This document shows positions 1 to 6,911 of a DNA stretch of 20,548 bases, piece by piece. Each line of letters starts with the position of its first letter. Position 1 is the stretch's first letter. The DNA comes from a virus. Made by a program: the position numbers and the translations under genes. The stretch is taken from IMG/VR virus record IMGVR_UViG_3300037242_000213, positions 1 through 20,548 of that record. One strand, given 5' to 3'. A model generated the notes under the pieces. It was not told the DNA's origin. It searched no databases and was given only the letters and a program-made list of their open reading frames with translations.

Positions 1-161
1 GCGAACGGCGAGCTGATGACGATATCGACGCGTCCGACGTCGGCAACCAGGAACGCAGCCATCTGCGCAGCTTGCTTGCGTCCTTCGGAGGTGAGTGGAC
101 GTGTGGCGTCCAGCGGATGACCGGGCGCGGGCTCGGCGTGGCGCTGAAGGTAGAGCCTCAC
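1..161 (-). CDS. SixA-like histidine phosphatase, N-terminal part (runs off left edge)
   Basis: Only the first 53 codons are in the window. The translation opens MRLYLQRHAEP, then has RPLTSEGRKQAAQMAAFL and DIVISSPFA. This is the standard order for the histidine phosphatase superfamily and closest to SixA-type phosphohistidine phosphatases: the RHA catalytic motif at residues 7-9 with His8 as predicted nucleophile, the 'LT..G..QA..MA..L' helix, and the 'D.v.sSPf' strand. The GTG start at 161 overlaps the stop of the preceding gene by 4 bp (GTGA), matching the coupling style of the whole gene train. Family members remove phosphate from phosphohistidine or small phosphoesters in the cytoplasm. 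The substrate here cannot be told. The frame was read by hand, and the C-terminal half, including the second catalytic His, is outside the window. Confidence 0.72.
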   Translation of the reverse strand, partial: MRLYLQRHAEPAPGHPLDATRPLTSEGRKQAAQMAAFLVADVGRVDIVISSPF

Positions 162-439
162 CGGCGAAGCCCCGCCCGGCGAACCTCCGTCCATACGTGC
201 GGGAACCATCGGCGAATCCCTACGCCGCTGCAATGCGACGATGCATCATCAAACCGGTACTCCTGTCCGCATTTCTCGCACGTGAACGATGTCATCTTGT
301 CTAGCAACCTGTTTCGCCCGAGTTTAGCGAACGCGCGATTGCAGCACTTCTCGCCTTCCATCAGCATGTTCAACGGAGTGCGCTCAATTGCCGCGAGCTT
401 CTTCTTGCGCTCGGCCTCCATGATTTCGGTGATGTTCAT
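158..439 (-). CDS. Small zinc-ribbon-like protein, 93 aa
   Basis: Not assigned to a family. The N-terminal third is a charged helix (MNITEIMEAERKKKLAAIER). The middle holds a Cys-Cys pair and then FTCEKCGQEY followed by another Cys about 13 residues on, which looks like half of a zinc ribbon. The start is well supported: the ATG overlaps the portal stop by 4 bp (ATGA), and AAAAGGAGGG, a strong ribosome binding site inside the end of the portal gene, sits about 6 bp upstream. It is therefore made from the same transcript as the portal. Its stop overlaps the GTG of the SixA-like gene. Small zinc-binding proteins next to portal genes can be virion or regulatory proteins, but nothing here distinguishes these. 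Confidence 0.7.
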   Translation of the reverse strand: MNITEIMEAERKKKLAAIERTPLNMLMEGEKCCNRAFAKLGRNRLLDKMTSFTCEKCGQEYRFDDASSHCSGVGIRRWFPHVWTEVRRAGLRR

Positions 440-2463
440 GCAGCCCTCCTTTTGACGGCTTCGATCAGTCGCGCGAGTTTCGCCACGAACGCGCTTTCCT
501 GCGCCGGTTGGGCGCCGGGCGCTTCCGGCGTTCCCGGTGGTGGTGGCAGCGCTGTCGTCGCTGGAGCTGGCGAGCCTCCCGGTAATTGTGGCAAGCCTCC
601 TGGATTCGGGAGTGCTTTGCCGATAGGCGGAGGCAGTGGAACTTTCGTGCGCGACGGATCGTAGGCCGGTTCGTATCCGGGTGTTCCCTTGACGCCCTTA
701 GCATTCGGCGGATACATCTCGTCGAGAATCGTTTCAGTGTCCTCGACGCCGAGCGCTTCAAAGAGCAGCCGCACACCTTCGCGCTCGTCAATCCCGACGA
801 TCTGGCCGCCCTTGTTTTCGAGCGTCATCGCCGTTGCGATTGCCGTGATGATCGCCGGCATGTCGCCTTCTCGGATCGCTGGGAAAGTAACGCGAACCTG
901 AATCTCATCATCCTTCGGCTTTGCGGCTTCGTCGTACACACGCAAACCAGTGGGAAGCGTCCGCCGCGGAGCTTCGTTGATACAGATCACATTACCGGCG
1001 CCGCGGGCTTCGCGCAGCTTCCCGCTGGTGGCGCCGGCGGAAACGCTGAGCACGTACTTCGCGATCACCACAAGATCATCCTCCCATTCCATCTGGCGAG
1101 CGCGCATCCCGAGTTCGGTTGGGCGGTCGAGGGTCGTCGCCGTGGAAAGATTCGAGGTTTCCATATCCCCGAGCCACGTGGGAGGAATTCCAAACACGTT
1201 TCCGATGTAGACGTTGTAGGTCAAGCCCTCTTTCGGGTCGAGCCCCTGGTTGCGGGAGTTAACCATCCGCCACTCGGTGCCTGGTCCATGCGCGAGCTGT
1301 GACGCATCCACGGGTGTTGGGTTTGAATCCCAGAGCGAATTACCGGGAGACGTGTTCACCTGCGTTTGGAGCTGGCGCTTGGTTCCCTCGATGGCCGCCT
1401 GGCCGCCCTTGGTGGTGATGTCCCAAGCGATCTGGGCGTGCGAAGCCGCAAGCGTTGCGCAGCTCTGCATGTACCGCGCGGCGGTCTTGATCCATTCGAG
1501 CGCCGGGTAACCTTCGGGGCAGCCAAAGTGCCATTTTGCCACGCCACCGGATTTGCGGTGCAGGATCGGGCAGCCCCACTCAACTGGATCTACTCCGATG
1601 GTTGGACCAGCGCCGGGCGGTTTCGCGAATCCCAGCGCCGGATACCAAACTGTCTGCGTAACGCGGGATGTTTGTCCGGTTGCGGTATCGAATTGATCCG
1701 ATGTCCAGATGCGCTTGAAGAGTTGCTCTTTATCGCTATCGTCCGGGTCCGTGATGATCTCCTGGATCTCTGTAGCGTCGATCCTGCGAGCATCGACCTT
1801 GCCAGTCTCAAGCGTGTCCGGGAAGAACACCCAGAATAGATTGCCGTCCATCGATTTCGCTCTTTGCGTAGCTAGCAACGCGGTCGGGCCGAACGTGCGC
1901 CGGTTGCGCTCGAAGAACTCTTGCAGTACGGCGTTGGCGGCAGTATCCGTGCTGGTGATCTCCACGCCGCGGCCAAACACGTACGCCGCAACCACGTCGA
2001 TTGCTCGACGCAGGAGCGGTTGCTTGACGTAATACAGACGCGAGATGAGGATGATTTGCTGGATTCCCCACCGCGAGAACTCCAGCCAGCTCAGGTTGAT
2101 CTCTCTCCGCCAGTTCACGTTCTGCAAGGCCAGTTCGATATCGCCGAATGCGCCGACTGCGGAGACCGGGATCGTCTCACGCAGGCCGCGCAGCGCCGCT
2201 TCCTGAATACGGAGCATGGTCTGGTTGGCTTCCTGGATCAGTGTCGGGCCCGGCATGGCATACGCTGGACCGGAGCCGCACATCATCCGCGCTTCGACCA
2301 TCTCCGAAGCCATTTCGCGGAAGCGGTTGAAGTTGGTAGATTCGTCGGGCGTCAGTCGCGAGATAAGGTCGCGAAGGACGCGGTTTTCATCGGAGTAGTC
2401 TTTGCGAGGTGTGAGCGCTTGCGTCCACCGAATCAGGAGTGCGCGGAGGAACCGCTTGACCAT
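436..2463 (-). CDS. Phage portal protein
   Basis: A 675-residue protein with the features of large tailed-phage portals: a helical N-terminus, 'ISRLYYVKQPLLRRAIDVVAAYVFGRGVE' style text (the entry into the stem/wing domain) around residues 140-175, a 'GNLFWVFFPD' strand region, and the segment VYIGNVFGIPPTWLGD followed by STATTLDRP, typical of portals that form the dodecameric DNA-entry ring of the capsid. The last about 80 residues are a Pro/Gly/Ala-rich tail ending in a short basic helix. It lies downstream of terminase as in many phages, but separated from it by a glycan-modification cassette. No Shine-Dalgarno is seen before the ATG at 2463. A 40-bp stretch coding LETGKVDARRID is repeated exactly, in inverted orientation, at 3888-3927. 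Confidence 0.9.
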   Translation of the reverse strand: MVKRFLRALLIRWTQALTPRKDYSDENRVLRDLISRLTPDESTNFNRFREMASEMVEARMMCGSGPAYAMPGPTLIQEANQTMLRIQEAALRGLRETIPVSAVGAFGDIELALQNVNWRREINLSWLEFSRWGIQQIILISRLYYVKQPLLRRAIDVVAAYVFGRGVEITSTDTAANAVLQEFFERNRRTFGPTALLATQRAKSMDGNLFWVFFPDTLETGKVDARRIDATEIQEIITDPDDSDKEQLFKRIWTSDQFDTATGQTSRVTQTVWYPALGFAKPPGAGPTIGVDPVEWGCPILHRKSGGVAKWHFGCPEGYPALEWIKTAARYMQSCATLAASHAQIAWDITTKGGQAAIEGTKRQLQTQVNTSPGNSLWDSNPTPVDASQLAHGPGTEWRMVNSRNQGLDPKEGLTYNVYIGNVFGIPPTWLGDMETSNLSTATTLDRPTELGMRARQMEWEDDLVVIAKYVLSVSAGATSGKLREARGAGNVICINEAPRRTLPTGLRVYDEAAKPKDDEIQVRVTFPAIREGDMPAIITAIATAMTLENKGGQIVGIDEREGVRLLFEALGVEDTETILDEMYPPNAKGVKGTPGYEPAYDPSRTKVPLPPPIGKALPNPGGLPQLPGGSPAPATTALPPPPGTPEAPGAQPAQESAFVAKLARLIEAVKRRAA
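1777..1816. repeat. 40-bp exact inverted repeat, copy 1 (inside portal gene)
   Basis: Read on the minus strand this segment begins CACGCTTGAGACTGGCAAGG and ends GGATCGAC. It codes part of the portal protein (LETGKVDARRID). The identical 40 bases occur on the plus strand at 3888-3927. Identity stops sharply on both sides, apart from a one-mismatch extension of a few bases past the GAC end. Confidence 0.95.
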
Positions 2464-2482
2464 GACAGGAGGATATCACGGG

Positions 2483-3433
2483 TCACGCCGCTCCGAAGAA
2501 ATCCAGCCCGGCGAACTTCTCGGCTCCGTGCTGAGCGATCAGCCGCTTCAGCTCGATCTCCTGCCACGGTGCCTTATCCTCCGACAGATCCAGGTAGCTC
2601 ATCAGGTGCGCGTACGGAAGCCACCAGTCGAGCGGGACGTCGGCGCTCGAATACTTCATCGGATCGCTTTCGTAAACCGCGCGGCCGTACATCTGATTCA
2701 GCTCGGCTTTGAGGATCGCATCCGTCCCGCACCGCTTCCCGTTGAGCATCGTTGGCGCAGGCCAACGAAGAACCTCTGTCGCCTTGTAGAGCGCCTGCTT
2801 CGCCCGAAGCCTCCGCTCACTCAGGAATTGCAGGTGCATCAAGCCGCCTTGCTCCGGCTTGAGTGGCGCGTGGAAGTTGCGACCGAGCCCCATCGGATTG
2901 CGGTGGTGGAAGTCGCGGCCATCGTGGAGGGCCCAGTGCGCAGCGGGTTCGTCCTTGAAAGCCATCGAGACTTGTTGGCCAGGGCCCCAGACGCCGCTCG
3001 TGAGATAGCGGTTAGGAGTGCGCGGAAGCGCGAGCCACGGAAGTTGAAGGACGGTTGACGGCTTCGTGGTCTGGATGAGGCTCTTGATATTTTCCCGCGC
3101 ACCTGATAATCCGAGCAGGTTCCCCGTCAGGATCTCATCCGCGTCGATCATCGCAATGTGAGTTGCGCCGCGCTCACGGGCCGCTTCGAGCAGGCGTTGC
3201 CGCTGCGCCATCTCGACCCACTCGGCCTCCGCCTGTCGGAGAACCGTCACGCGCCAAGGATTCGCGTAGGAGATATCCTGAACGGCTTCCAGCGTATGCA
3301 CGATCTCCGCCGAATTGTCCGTGCAGGCGTGCAGCCCAATTACGATCTCATCGCACCACATCAGCGCCGCGCGCGTCGTCAGCCCGAGGCACCACTCCTC
3401 GTTGCGCACCGGCATGATTGCGACGAGCTTCAC
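2483..3433 (-). CDS. GT2-like glycosyltransferase
   Basis: A 316-residue protein starting (GTG) VKLVAIMPVRNEE, the classic first strand of family 2 GT-A glycosyltransferases, with the metal/nucleotide-sugar binding acidic motif AMIDADE at about residues 95-100. It should transfer a sugar from a nucleotide-sugar donor in the cytoplasm; donor and acceptor are unknown. The GTG start at 3433 is chosen because it overlaps the preceding stop by 4 bp (GTGA) and has GGAGG 4 bp upstream. A start further upstream (3460) would overlap the previous gene by 31 bp. It is the last enzyme of the cassette before the portal gene, which starts 19 bp after its stop. The C-terminal half (HHRNPMGLGRNFH, MHLQFLSERR) is not recognised but is rich in His/Trp, as in similar phage transferases. 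Confidence 0.82.
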   Translation of the reverse strand: MKLVAIMPVRNEEWCLGLTTRAALMWCDEIVIGLHACTDNSAEIVHTLEAVQDISYANPWRVTVLRQAEAEWVEMAQRQRLLEAARERGATHIAMIDADEILTGNLLGLSGARENIKSLIQTTKPSTVLQLPWLALPRTPNRYLTSGVWGPGQQVSMAFKDEPAAHWALHDGRDFHHRNPMGLGRNFHAPLKPEQGGLMHLQFLSERRLRAKQALYKATEVLRWPAPTMLNGKRCGTDAILKAELNQMYGRAVYESDPMKYSSADVPLDWWLPYAHLMSYLDLSEDKAPWQEIELKRLIAQHGAEKFAGLDFFGAA

Positions 3434-3585
3434 GCGGCCTCCCTGAATGCGCGCACCCAAACTTCCTCCGCTGGCGTGAAATCGATAATGGTTTCCATGA
3501 CACGCTCTAGTCGTTCGCGTTGAATCGCCAGCGCGAGAATCGCCTTGGCGTTTTCCTGCGCCGGGGCTCGCTCCATTTCGCTCAT
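3430..3585 (-). CDS. Small hypothetical protein, 51 aa
   Basis: Reads MSEMERAPAQENAKAILALA and continues as an amphipathic helix ending in VWVRAFREAA. No family is recognised. The start at 3585 is chosen because its ATG overlaps the stop of the preceding gene by 4 bp (ATGA) and a GGTGA lies 8 bp upstream. An in-frame longer version begins at 3618. Its own stop overlaps the GTG of the downstream glycosyltransferase. It sits between two cassette genes and is probably co-translated with them. Predicted all-helical, cytoplasmic, with no cysteines. Confidence 0.55.
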   Translation of the reverse strand: MSEMERAPAQENAKAILALAIQRERLERVMETIIDFTPAEEVWVRAFREAA

Positions 3586-3851
3586 GAAGGTTTCACCCGC
3601 GTCTGCAAGTTCGCCCATTCAACAAACCCAGGATTGATCTGGCGCACCACGCCGATTGCGTGACATGGCACGCTGAGTCCGGCAGAGGCAGCGGCGGCCG
3701 CCTCGGTATCCGTGAATACACGGTCGATCTTCGCAAGTACCATTTCTCCTTTGTCGCCGCCGAACAGCGCGCAGCGGTGCTTCTTGCACAGCGCGCGGAA
3801 CTCTTCGAGAATATCCTTCGCCCGCTCGGGATCGTTCGGGTCAATTATCAT
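3582..3851 (-). CDS. Hypothetical protein, 89 aa
   Basis: Begins MIIDPNDPERAKDILEEF and contains CKKHRCALFGGDKGEMVLAKID, suggesting a small alpha/beta fold, then an Ala-rich stretch and a tail QINPGFVEWANLQ. No family is recognised. The start is uncertain. The ATG at 3851 has AGGA only 3 bp upstream. In-frame ATGs at 3887 and 3905 would add 12 or 18 residues but lie at or inside the 40-bp inverted repeat and have no ribosome binding site. Its stop overlaps the next start by 4 bp (ATGA). The 5' end shows a near-duplication: an out-of-frame ATG 29 bp upstream encodes MIIDPNDQEK then a stop that overlaps this ATG. Confidence 0.6.
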   Translation of the reverse strand: MIIDPNDPERAKDILEEFRALCKKHRCALFGGDKGEMVLAKIDRVFTDTEAAAAASAGLSVPCHAIGVVRQINPGFVEWANLQTRVKPS

Positions 3852-3876
3852 TTTTCCTGGTCGTTGGGGTCGATAA

Positions 3877-4515
3877 TCATTCTCCATCACGCTTGAGACT
3901 GGCAAGGTCGATGCTCGCAGGATCGACCCTCACGAAAAGACAATTCTCGCCGTTGCGTGCCAGCTCGCGGTAACCCGCGTTGGCGGCAATGGGGACAAGT
4001 TCCGCATGCCGGTGGTCGTGCTCGACGCAGTACAGCTTCGGGCGAAGCGGGAACCTGAGCGTGGCAAGGAATAGATCCGCGGAACCGCCCTCGACATCGA
4101 TATCGATGAAATCGAAGTTTACGCCGAAGCGATAGACGAGCAGCTCAAGCGTGATTGATTGCGCCAGGAACGAGCCGTAGAACTTGTATCCGCCGTCCTG
4201 CCAGATTTTCAGCGCGGCCTCGCTTGATGTGCTGATGGCGTCATCGGTCGCGTGTATCTTGACCAGGTCCGTATGCTTGGTAACCGCTGCCATGACGAGA
4301 ATAATCCGCGGGTCATTTCCGTACTCCTTGAGGAGCGTGGTCATTGGGCCCGGCGAAGGCTCGACCATCACGCCAGACCATCCGCGCTCGTACAGCGCGC
4401 GCGTGTTCGACAACAACTTGGCATCGTAAGCGCCAATGTCGAGGAACCGACCATCCGCCTTCCCTTCAAATACCTGGCCAATCAGCGCCTCTTCGTTGTT
4501 TTGTGAGTAACTCAT
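3877..4515 (-). CDS. FkbM-family SAM-dependent methyltransferase
   Basis: A 212-residue protein with the FkbM pattern: SYSQNNEE at the N-terminus, SAM-binding strand FLDIGAYD at 24-31, SNT...ERGWSGVMVEP at 36-53, and FIDIDVEGGS at 136-145. FkbM enzymes O-methylate sugars or similar hydroxyls, so with glycosyltransferases on both sides a methylated glycan is the natural guess. Its ATG overlaps the upstream transferase stop by 4 bp (ATGA). The usual end of the domain appears to be around NGENCLFVR (188-196). The final 13 residues plus DGE come from the 40-bp inverted copy of portal sequence, so the natural C-terminus has probably been replaced. The catalytic core looks complete. Confidence 0.88.
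   Translation of the reverse strand: MSYSQNNEEALIGQVFEGKADGRFLDIGAYDAKLLSNTRALYERGWSGVMVEPSPGPMTTLLKEYGNDPRIILVMAAVTKHTDLVKIHATDDAISTSSEAALKIWQDGGYKFYGSFLAQSITLELLVYRFGVNFDFIDIDVEGGSADLFLATLRFPLRPKLYCVEHDHRHAELVPIAANAGYRELARNGENCLFVRVDPASIDLASLKRDGE
3888..3927. repeat. 40-bp exact inverted repeat, copy 2 (3' end of FkbM gene)
   Basis: On the plus strand this begins CACGCTTGAGACTGGCAAGG and ends GGATCGAC, identical to the minus strand of 1777-1816. Read in the FkbM gene direction it codes residues 197-209 (VDPASIDLASLKR), the antisense reading of the portal sequence. The FkbM stop follows three codons later. Confidence 0.95.
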
Positions 4516-5264
4516 CCCATACCTGCTATCTTCAGCACGGTCGTCTCGTCCGCCTTCCCGCTCTTGCCGGGAACGGTCGAGTAACCCGCCTGGTACGCAA
4601 CAAATCTAGGCCACGGAGTCAATTCCGTCAAGCCGTACTCATGGGCTATGAGACTCAATGCGCTCTGGTCCTGCCGATGACCGGAGCACCTGGGATCGTA
4701 ACTGACGAAACCGACATTGCGATAGTGGTGCGTCTTGTCGGCCGCGAGTGAATTGGAATGCGGCGCGGCGAAGCCGGGCTGATTCGTCGCCTCACACCAG
4801 CGGTTCACCGCGCTCCGTATCCGCGGATCGCCGAGCTTCAGCCCAACGATCCCGCTTGCCACGTCCCGTATCGTCATCGCGTGGTCGCGGTCGAGACCAA
4901 AGTTCGCGAGCATCGTATCGTTCGTCCATTCGCCCACCGTGAAACCAGCCGGAGCGAGATAGTAGCTGTGATCCCAGATGAAGTCGATCAGCGGCTCGAT
5001 ATGCTTGATCGGATAAACGCTCGCATCGATCAGCAGCGCCACTTCCGCACCGCTATCCATCGCGTATTTCATCGCCCACGGCTTTGCGGCGTAGCCGGTG
5101 TAATTGACGTCGTCCAGCACCAGTTTCGGCGTGCCAGATGGAAGCACGTTCAGCCAGCCTTGCAACTCATAACCAGGCGACACTCGCTCGAATTCGCGGA
5201 TCTGGCGTTCCAGGCCCTTGCGATACCAACCCCTGTAGGCGACGGTGCAGATTATGACCCGCAT
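4512..5264 (-). CDS. Glycosyltransferase-like protein
   Basis: A 250-residue protein starting MRVIICTVAYRGWYRKGLER, a first-strand/helix typical of GT-A folds, with AEVALLIDASVYPIKHIEPL at about 73-92. Here the usual D-x-D is D80-A-S82, as in some phage and capsule-linked transferases. The mid region (GYAAKPWAMKYAMDSGAEV) resembles the nucleotide-sugar binding part of small capsular/LPS transferases. It is the least canonical of the four transferases and could be inactive or use a different fold detail. The start overlaps the upstream gene's end by 13 bp. Its stop overlaps the FkbM ATG by 4 bp, so transferase and methyltransferase are translated as a pair. Confidence 0.68.
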   Translation of the reverse strand: MRVIICTVAYRGWYRKGLERQIREFERVSPGYELQGWLNVLPSGTPKLVLDDVNYTGYAAKPWAMKYAMDSGAEVALLIDASVYPIKHIEPLIDFIWDHSYYLAPAGFTVGEWTNDTMLANFGLDRDHAMTIRDVASGIVGLKLGDPRIRSAVNRWCEATNQPGFAAPHSNSLAADKTHHYRNVGFVSYDPRCSGHRQDQSALSLIAHEYGLTELTPWPRFVAYQAGYSTVPGKSGKADETTVLKIAGMG

Positions 5265-6007
5265 AATGCCTCACTCCCTGGAAATCCTTCCTTGCGGCGG
5301 CGAAAGAAGATCGCCTCCGCTTCCTTCCAGTGCTCGGCGCTAGCCCATTTCTTCATATGCTCTGGAATCATATCGACCGTGTAATTCTTCACGCGACCGG
5401 GATGCATATGCATCTGTGTCAGGTCGCGCCGCTCCCAGTACACGCCGAGCTGGACGGCTACGGCTCGCGCCTCTTCGTCGACAAACATGTGCTGGTACTC
5501 GGGCCACAGCGGGCCTTTGCCTTGATTCACACGCTTGCAGTATTCACGCCCGTACCAGGCCGAGCCTGCAATGCGGTCGATGTAAGCGGAGCGCATATCG
5601 GGACGTGCATGATTTGGATTTTCGCCCCATCTGTCGCCCGTGGGCTGCATCACTCCGAAAGTGCTGAGTGAGTTAGTAATCTCACGTCCGACGCGGCGAA
5701 AGTGATCTTCGCACTCCTCCGCGATCTCATCCGCGGTGTGGTTCGGATCTGGGAACACATCATCCGCGGCGGCGATGAACCATTCGGCTTCGGAATCTCG
5801 TTCGAGCCTCACATGCTCGATGAGTTGATTCACTGCCATCGCATATCCCGGATAAGTCGGCGACGAGTAGTACTCGTCCGCGATTGGCGCAGTTGATCCG
5901 TTGTTCCGGTACAGCGCGATCTTATATCCGCGCTCGTGCCATGCCGCTGCCCACTTCGCCACTTCCGCCACGGGCCGCGCGGATGGGATCGTCACCCACA
6001 CACTCAA
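5252..6007 (-). CDS. Glycosyltransferase, GT-A type
   Basis: A 251-residue protein reading (TTG) LSVWVTIPSARPVAEVAKWA, with EWFIAAADDVFPDPNH at about 76-90 carrying the acidic DD motif expected to bind the metal-nucleotide sugar. The C-terminal half is rich in His/Trp/Tyr (WPEYQHMFVDEE, MHMHPGRV), a pattern seen in phage-borne transferases. The TTG start at 6007 is preferred over an in-frame upstream TTG at 6103. GGAGGAG lies 6 bp before it, and the TTG overlaps by 4 bp (TTGA) the stop of a 39-codon gene in the gap upstream. It sits in the middle of the cassette. The sugar donor and target are unknown. Confidence 0.78.
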   Translation of the reverse strand: MSVWVTIPSARPVAEVAKWAAAWHERGYKIALYRNNGSTAPIADEYYSSPTYPGYAMAVNQLIEHVRLERDSEAEWFIAAADDVFPDPNHTADEIAEECEDHFRRVGREITNSLSTFGVMQPTGDRWGENPNHARPDMRSAYIDRIAGSAWYGREYCKRVNQGKGPLWPEYQHMFVDEEARAVAVQLGVYWERRDLTQMHMHPGRVKNYTVDMIPEHMKKWASAEHWKEAEAIFFRRRKEGFPGSEALCGS

Positions 6008-6123
6008 GGTTTTCTCCTCCCAAACCAAAATCCGAACCAAATCGAATCGCTGCCAAAGAACCAGCAGCAGAAATCCGTCACTAACGCTCCAAGTACCGCC
6101 CAACCCACCGCGTGGACTATCAC
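6004..6123 (-). CDS. 39-aa aromatic-rich small membrane protein
   Basis: Found by hand in the apparent gap between two glycosyltransferase genes. It reads (GTG) MIVHAVGWAVLGALVTDFCC and ends FGFWFGRRKP, one hydrophobic segment packed with Trp and Phe followed by a basic end, so a single-span membrane peptide with the RRKP end in the cytoplasm is likely. Support for it being real: its GTG overlaps the upstream transferase stop by 4 bp (GTGA), GAGAGG lies about 8 bp upstream, and its stop overlaps the TTG start of the next transferase (TTGA). It could be a membrane anchor or scaffold for the glycosyltransferases, or a translational coupling device. No family is recognised. Confidence 0.6.
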   Translation of the reverse strand: MIVHAVGWAVLGALVTDFCCWFFGSDSIWFGFWFGRRKP

Positions 6124-6911
6124 CGCGTCATCCTCTCTCGACAATACTCATCACAAGTCGGGACCCGTTTCCATTGCTGCGAGCCCATCGCAACGTGCCT
6201 CTCAAGATCGTACCCGGTGCTGGTGTTGCCGCCGTGAATCGAGGCGATCATGCGGGGTAATCCGTCGCGCTCGGTGCCCCAGCCCGGATGTGAGTCGAGT
6301 GATGTTACGCTCAGCACCTTGAGATAGGCACACCACTTTTCCTCGACGCCCTGATTCTCGTTTCGGAACGGTCTCTGCTCCCACGTCCTTCGCCAGTAAC
6401 AGAGGGACGTGCCGAGTGCGTAAGTCAGGAATGGGCCGGTGTAGAGCCACGCCGCGCCATAAGACGCGCCGCTGTAATCTTCTGTCGGCGGCGCATCCAC
6501 TTCGAGCGCCGGGCGTGTTGGCTCGCGCCAGAACAGCATGTCGCGATAGCCGACCGCGTCCCAGCCGCTCTGTTGCAGTAGCGCTACTTGCTCGGCAATG
6601 CGGTTTGGGTGGCTCCAATCGTCGTCGTCCCAATGAACGAAAATATCCGCGCCAGTCCGGCTTTTCGCGTACTGATTCGCGTAGTTCCGCAGCGCGCCTA
6701 TAGTTAGTCCGTAATCAAACGGAGCCCACAAGCGCTCTTCGGAGTTGGAGATTGTTGCGTAGGCGTACGGGAACCGGTCCACCACGCTGGTATCGAGAAT
6801 AAAGATCCGCTTGTTCTCGTACGCCTGCGCTCTGAAGGATCTTACAGCCCGAGCCGCCATTTGCGGGCGATCCCTGGTTAACATAATCGCGCAAACGAGT
6901 GGATCAGCCAC
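6120..6911 (-). CDS. GT2-like glycosyltransferase
   Basis: A 263-residue protein beginning (GTG) VADPLVCAIMLTRDRPQMA. This is the family 2 first strand, with a very clear acidic motif IFVHWDDDDWSHPNRI at about 90-105 (metal and sugar-nucleotide binding), followed by the helix typical of GT-A enzymes. It is the most canonical transferase of the cassette and its first member downstream of the terminase. The GTG at 6911 is preferred: it overlaps the upstream 56-aa gene by 8 bp and has GAGG 8-9 bp before it. A TTG at 6926 would add five residues. The C-terminal region (WCAYLKVLSVTSLDSHPGWG, SIHGGNTSTGYD) probably binds the acceptor. Confidence 0.85.
   Translation of the reverse strand: MADPLVCAIMLTRDRPQMAARAVRSFRAQAYENKRIFILDTSVVDRFPYAYATISNSEERLWAPFDYGLTIGALRNYANQYAKSRTGADIFVHWDDDDWSHPNRIAEQVALLQQSGWDAVGYRDMLFWREPTRPALEVDAPPTEDYSGASYGAAWLYTGPFLTYALGTSLCYWRRTWEQRPFRNENQGVEEKWCAYLKVLSVTSLDSHPGWGTERDGLPRMIASIHGGNTSTGYDLERHVAMGSQQWKRVPTCDEYCRERMTR

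Noticed and set aside
586-1302. Long plus-strand frame opposite the portal gene
   Set aside because: It is the antisense shadow of a clear portal coding sequence, with Arg/Pro-rich low-quality content and no start signals. The same applies to plus-strand frames at 1366-1839 and 1921-2712.
2466-2474. AGGAGGAT on the plus strand near the portal start
   Set aside because: It points right, away from the portal start, and no plus-strand gene begins after it.
1777-3927. Phase-variable invertible segment or diversity-generating retroelement
   Set aside because: Inversion between the repeats would cut the essential portal gene, no recombinase or reverse transcriptase is visible, and the copies are identical without adenine-specific differences.
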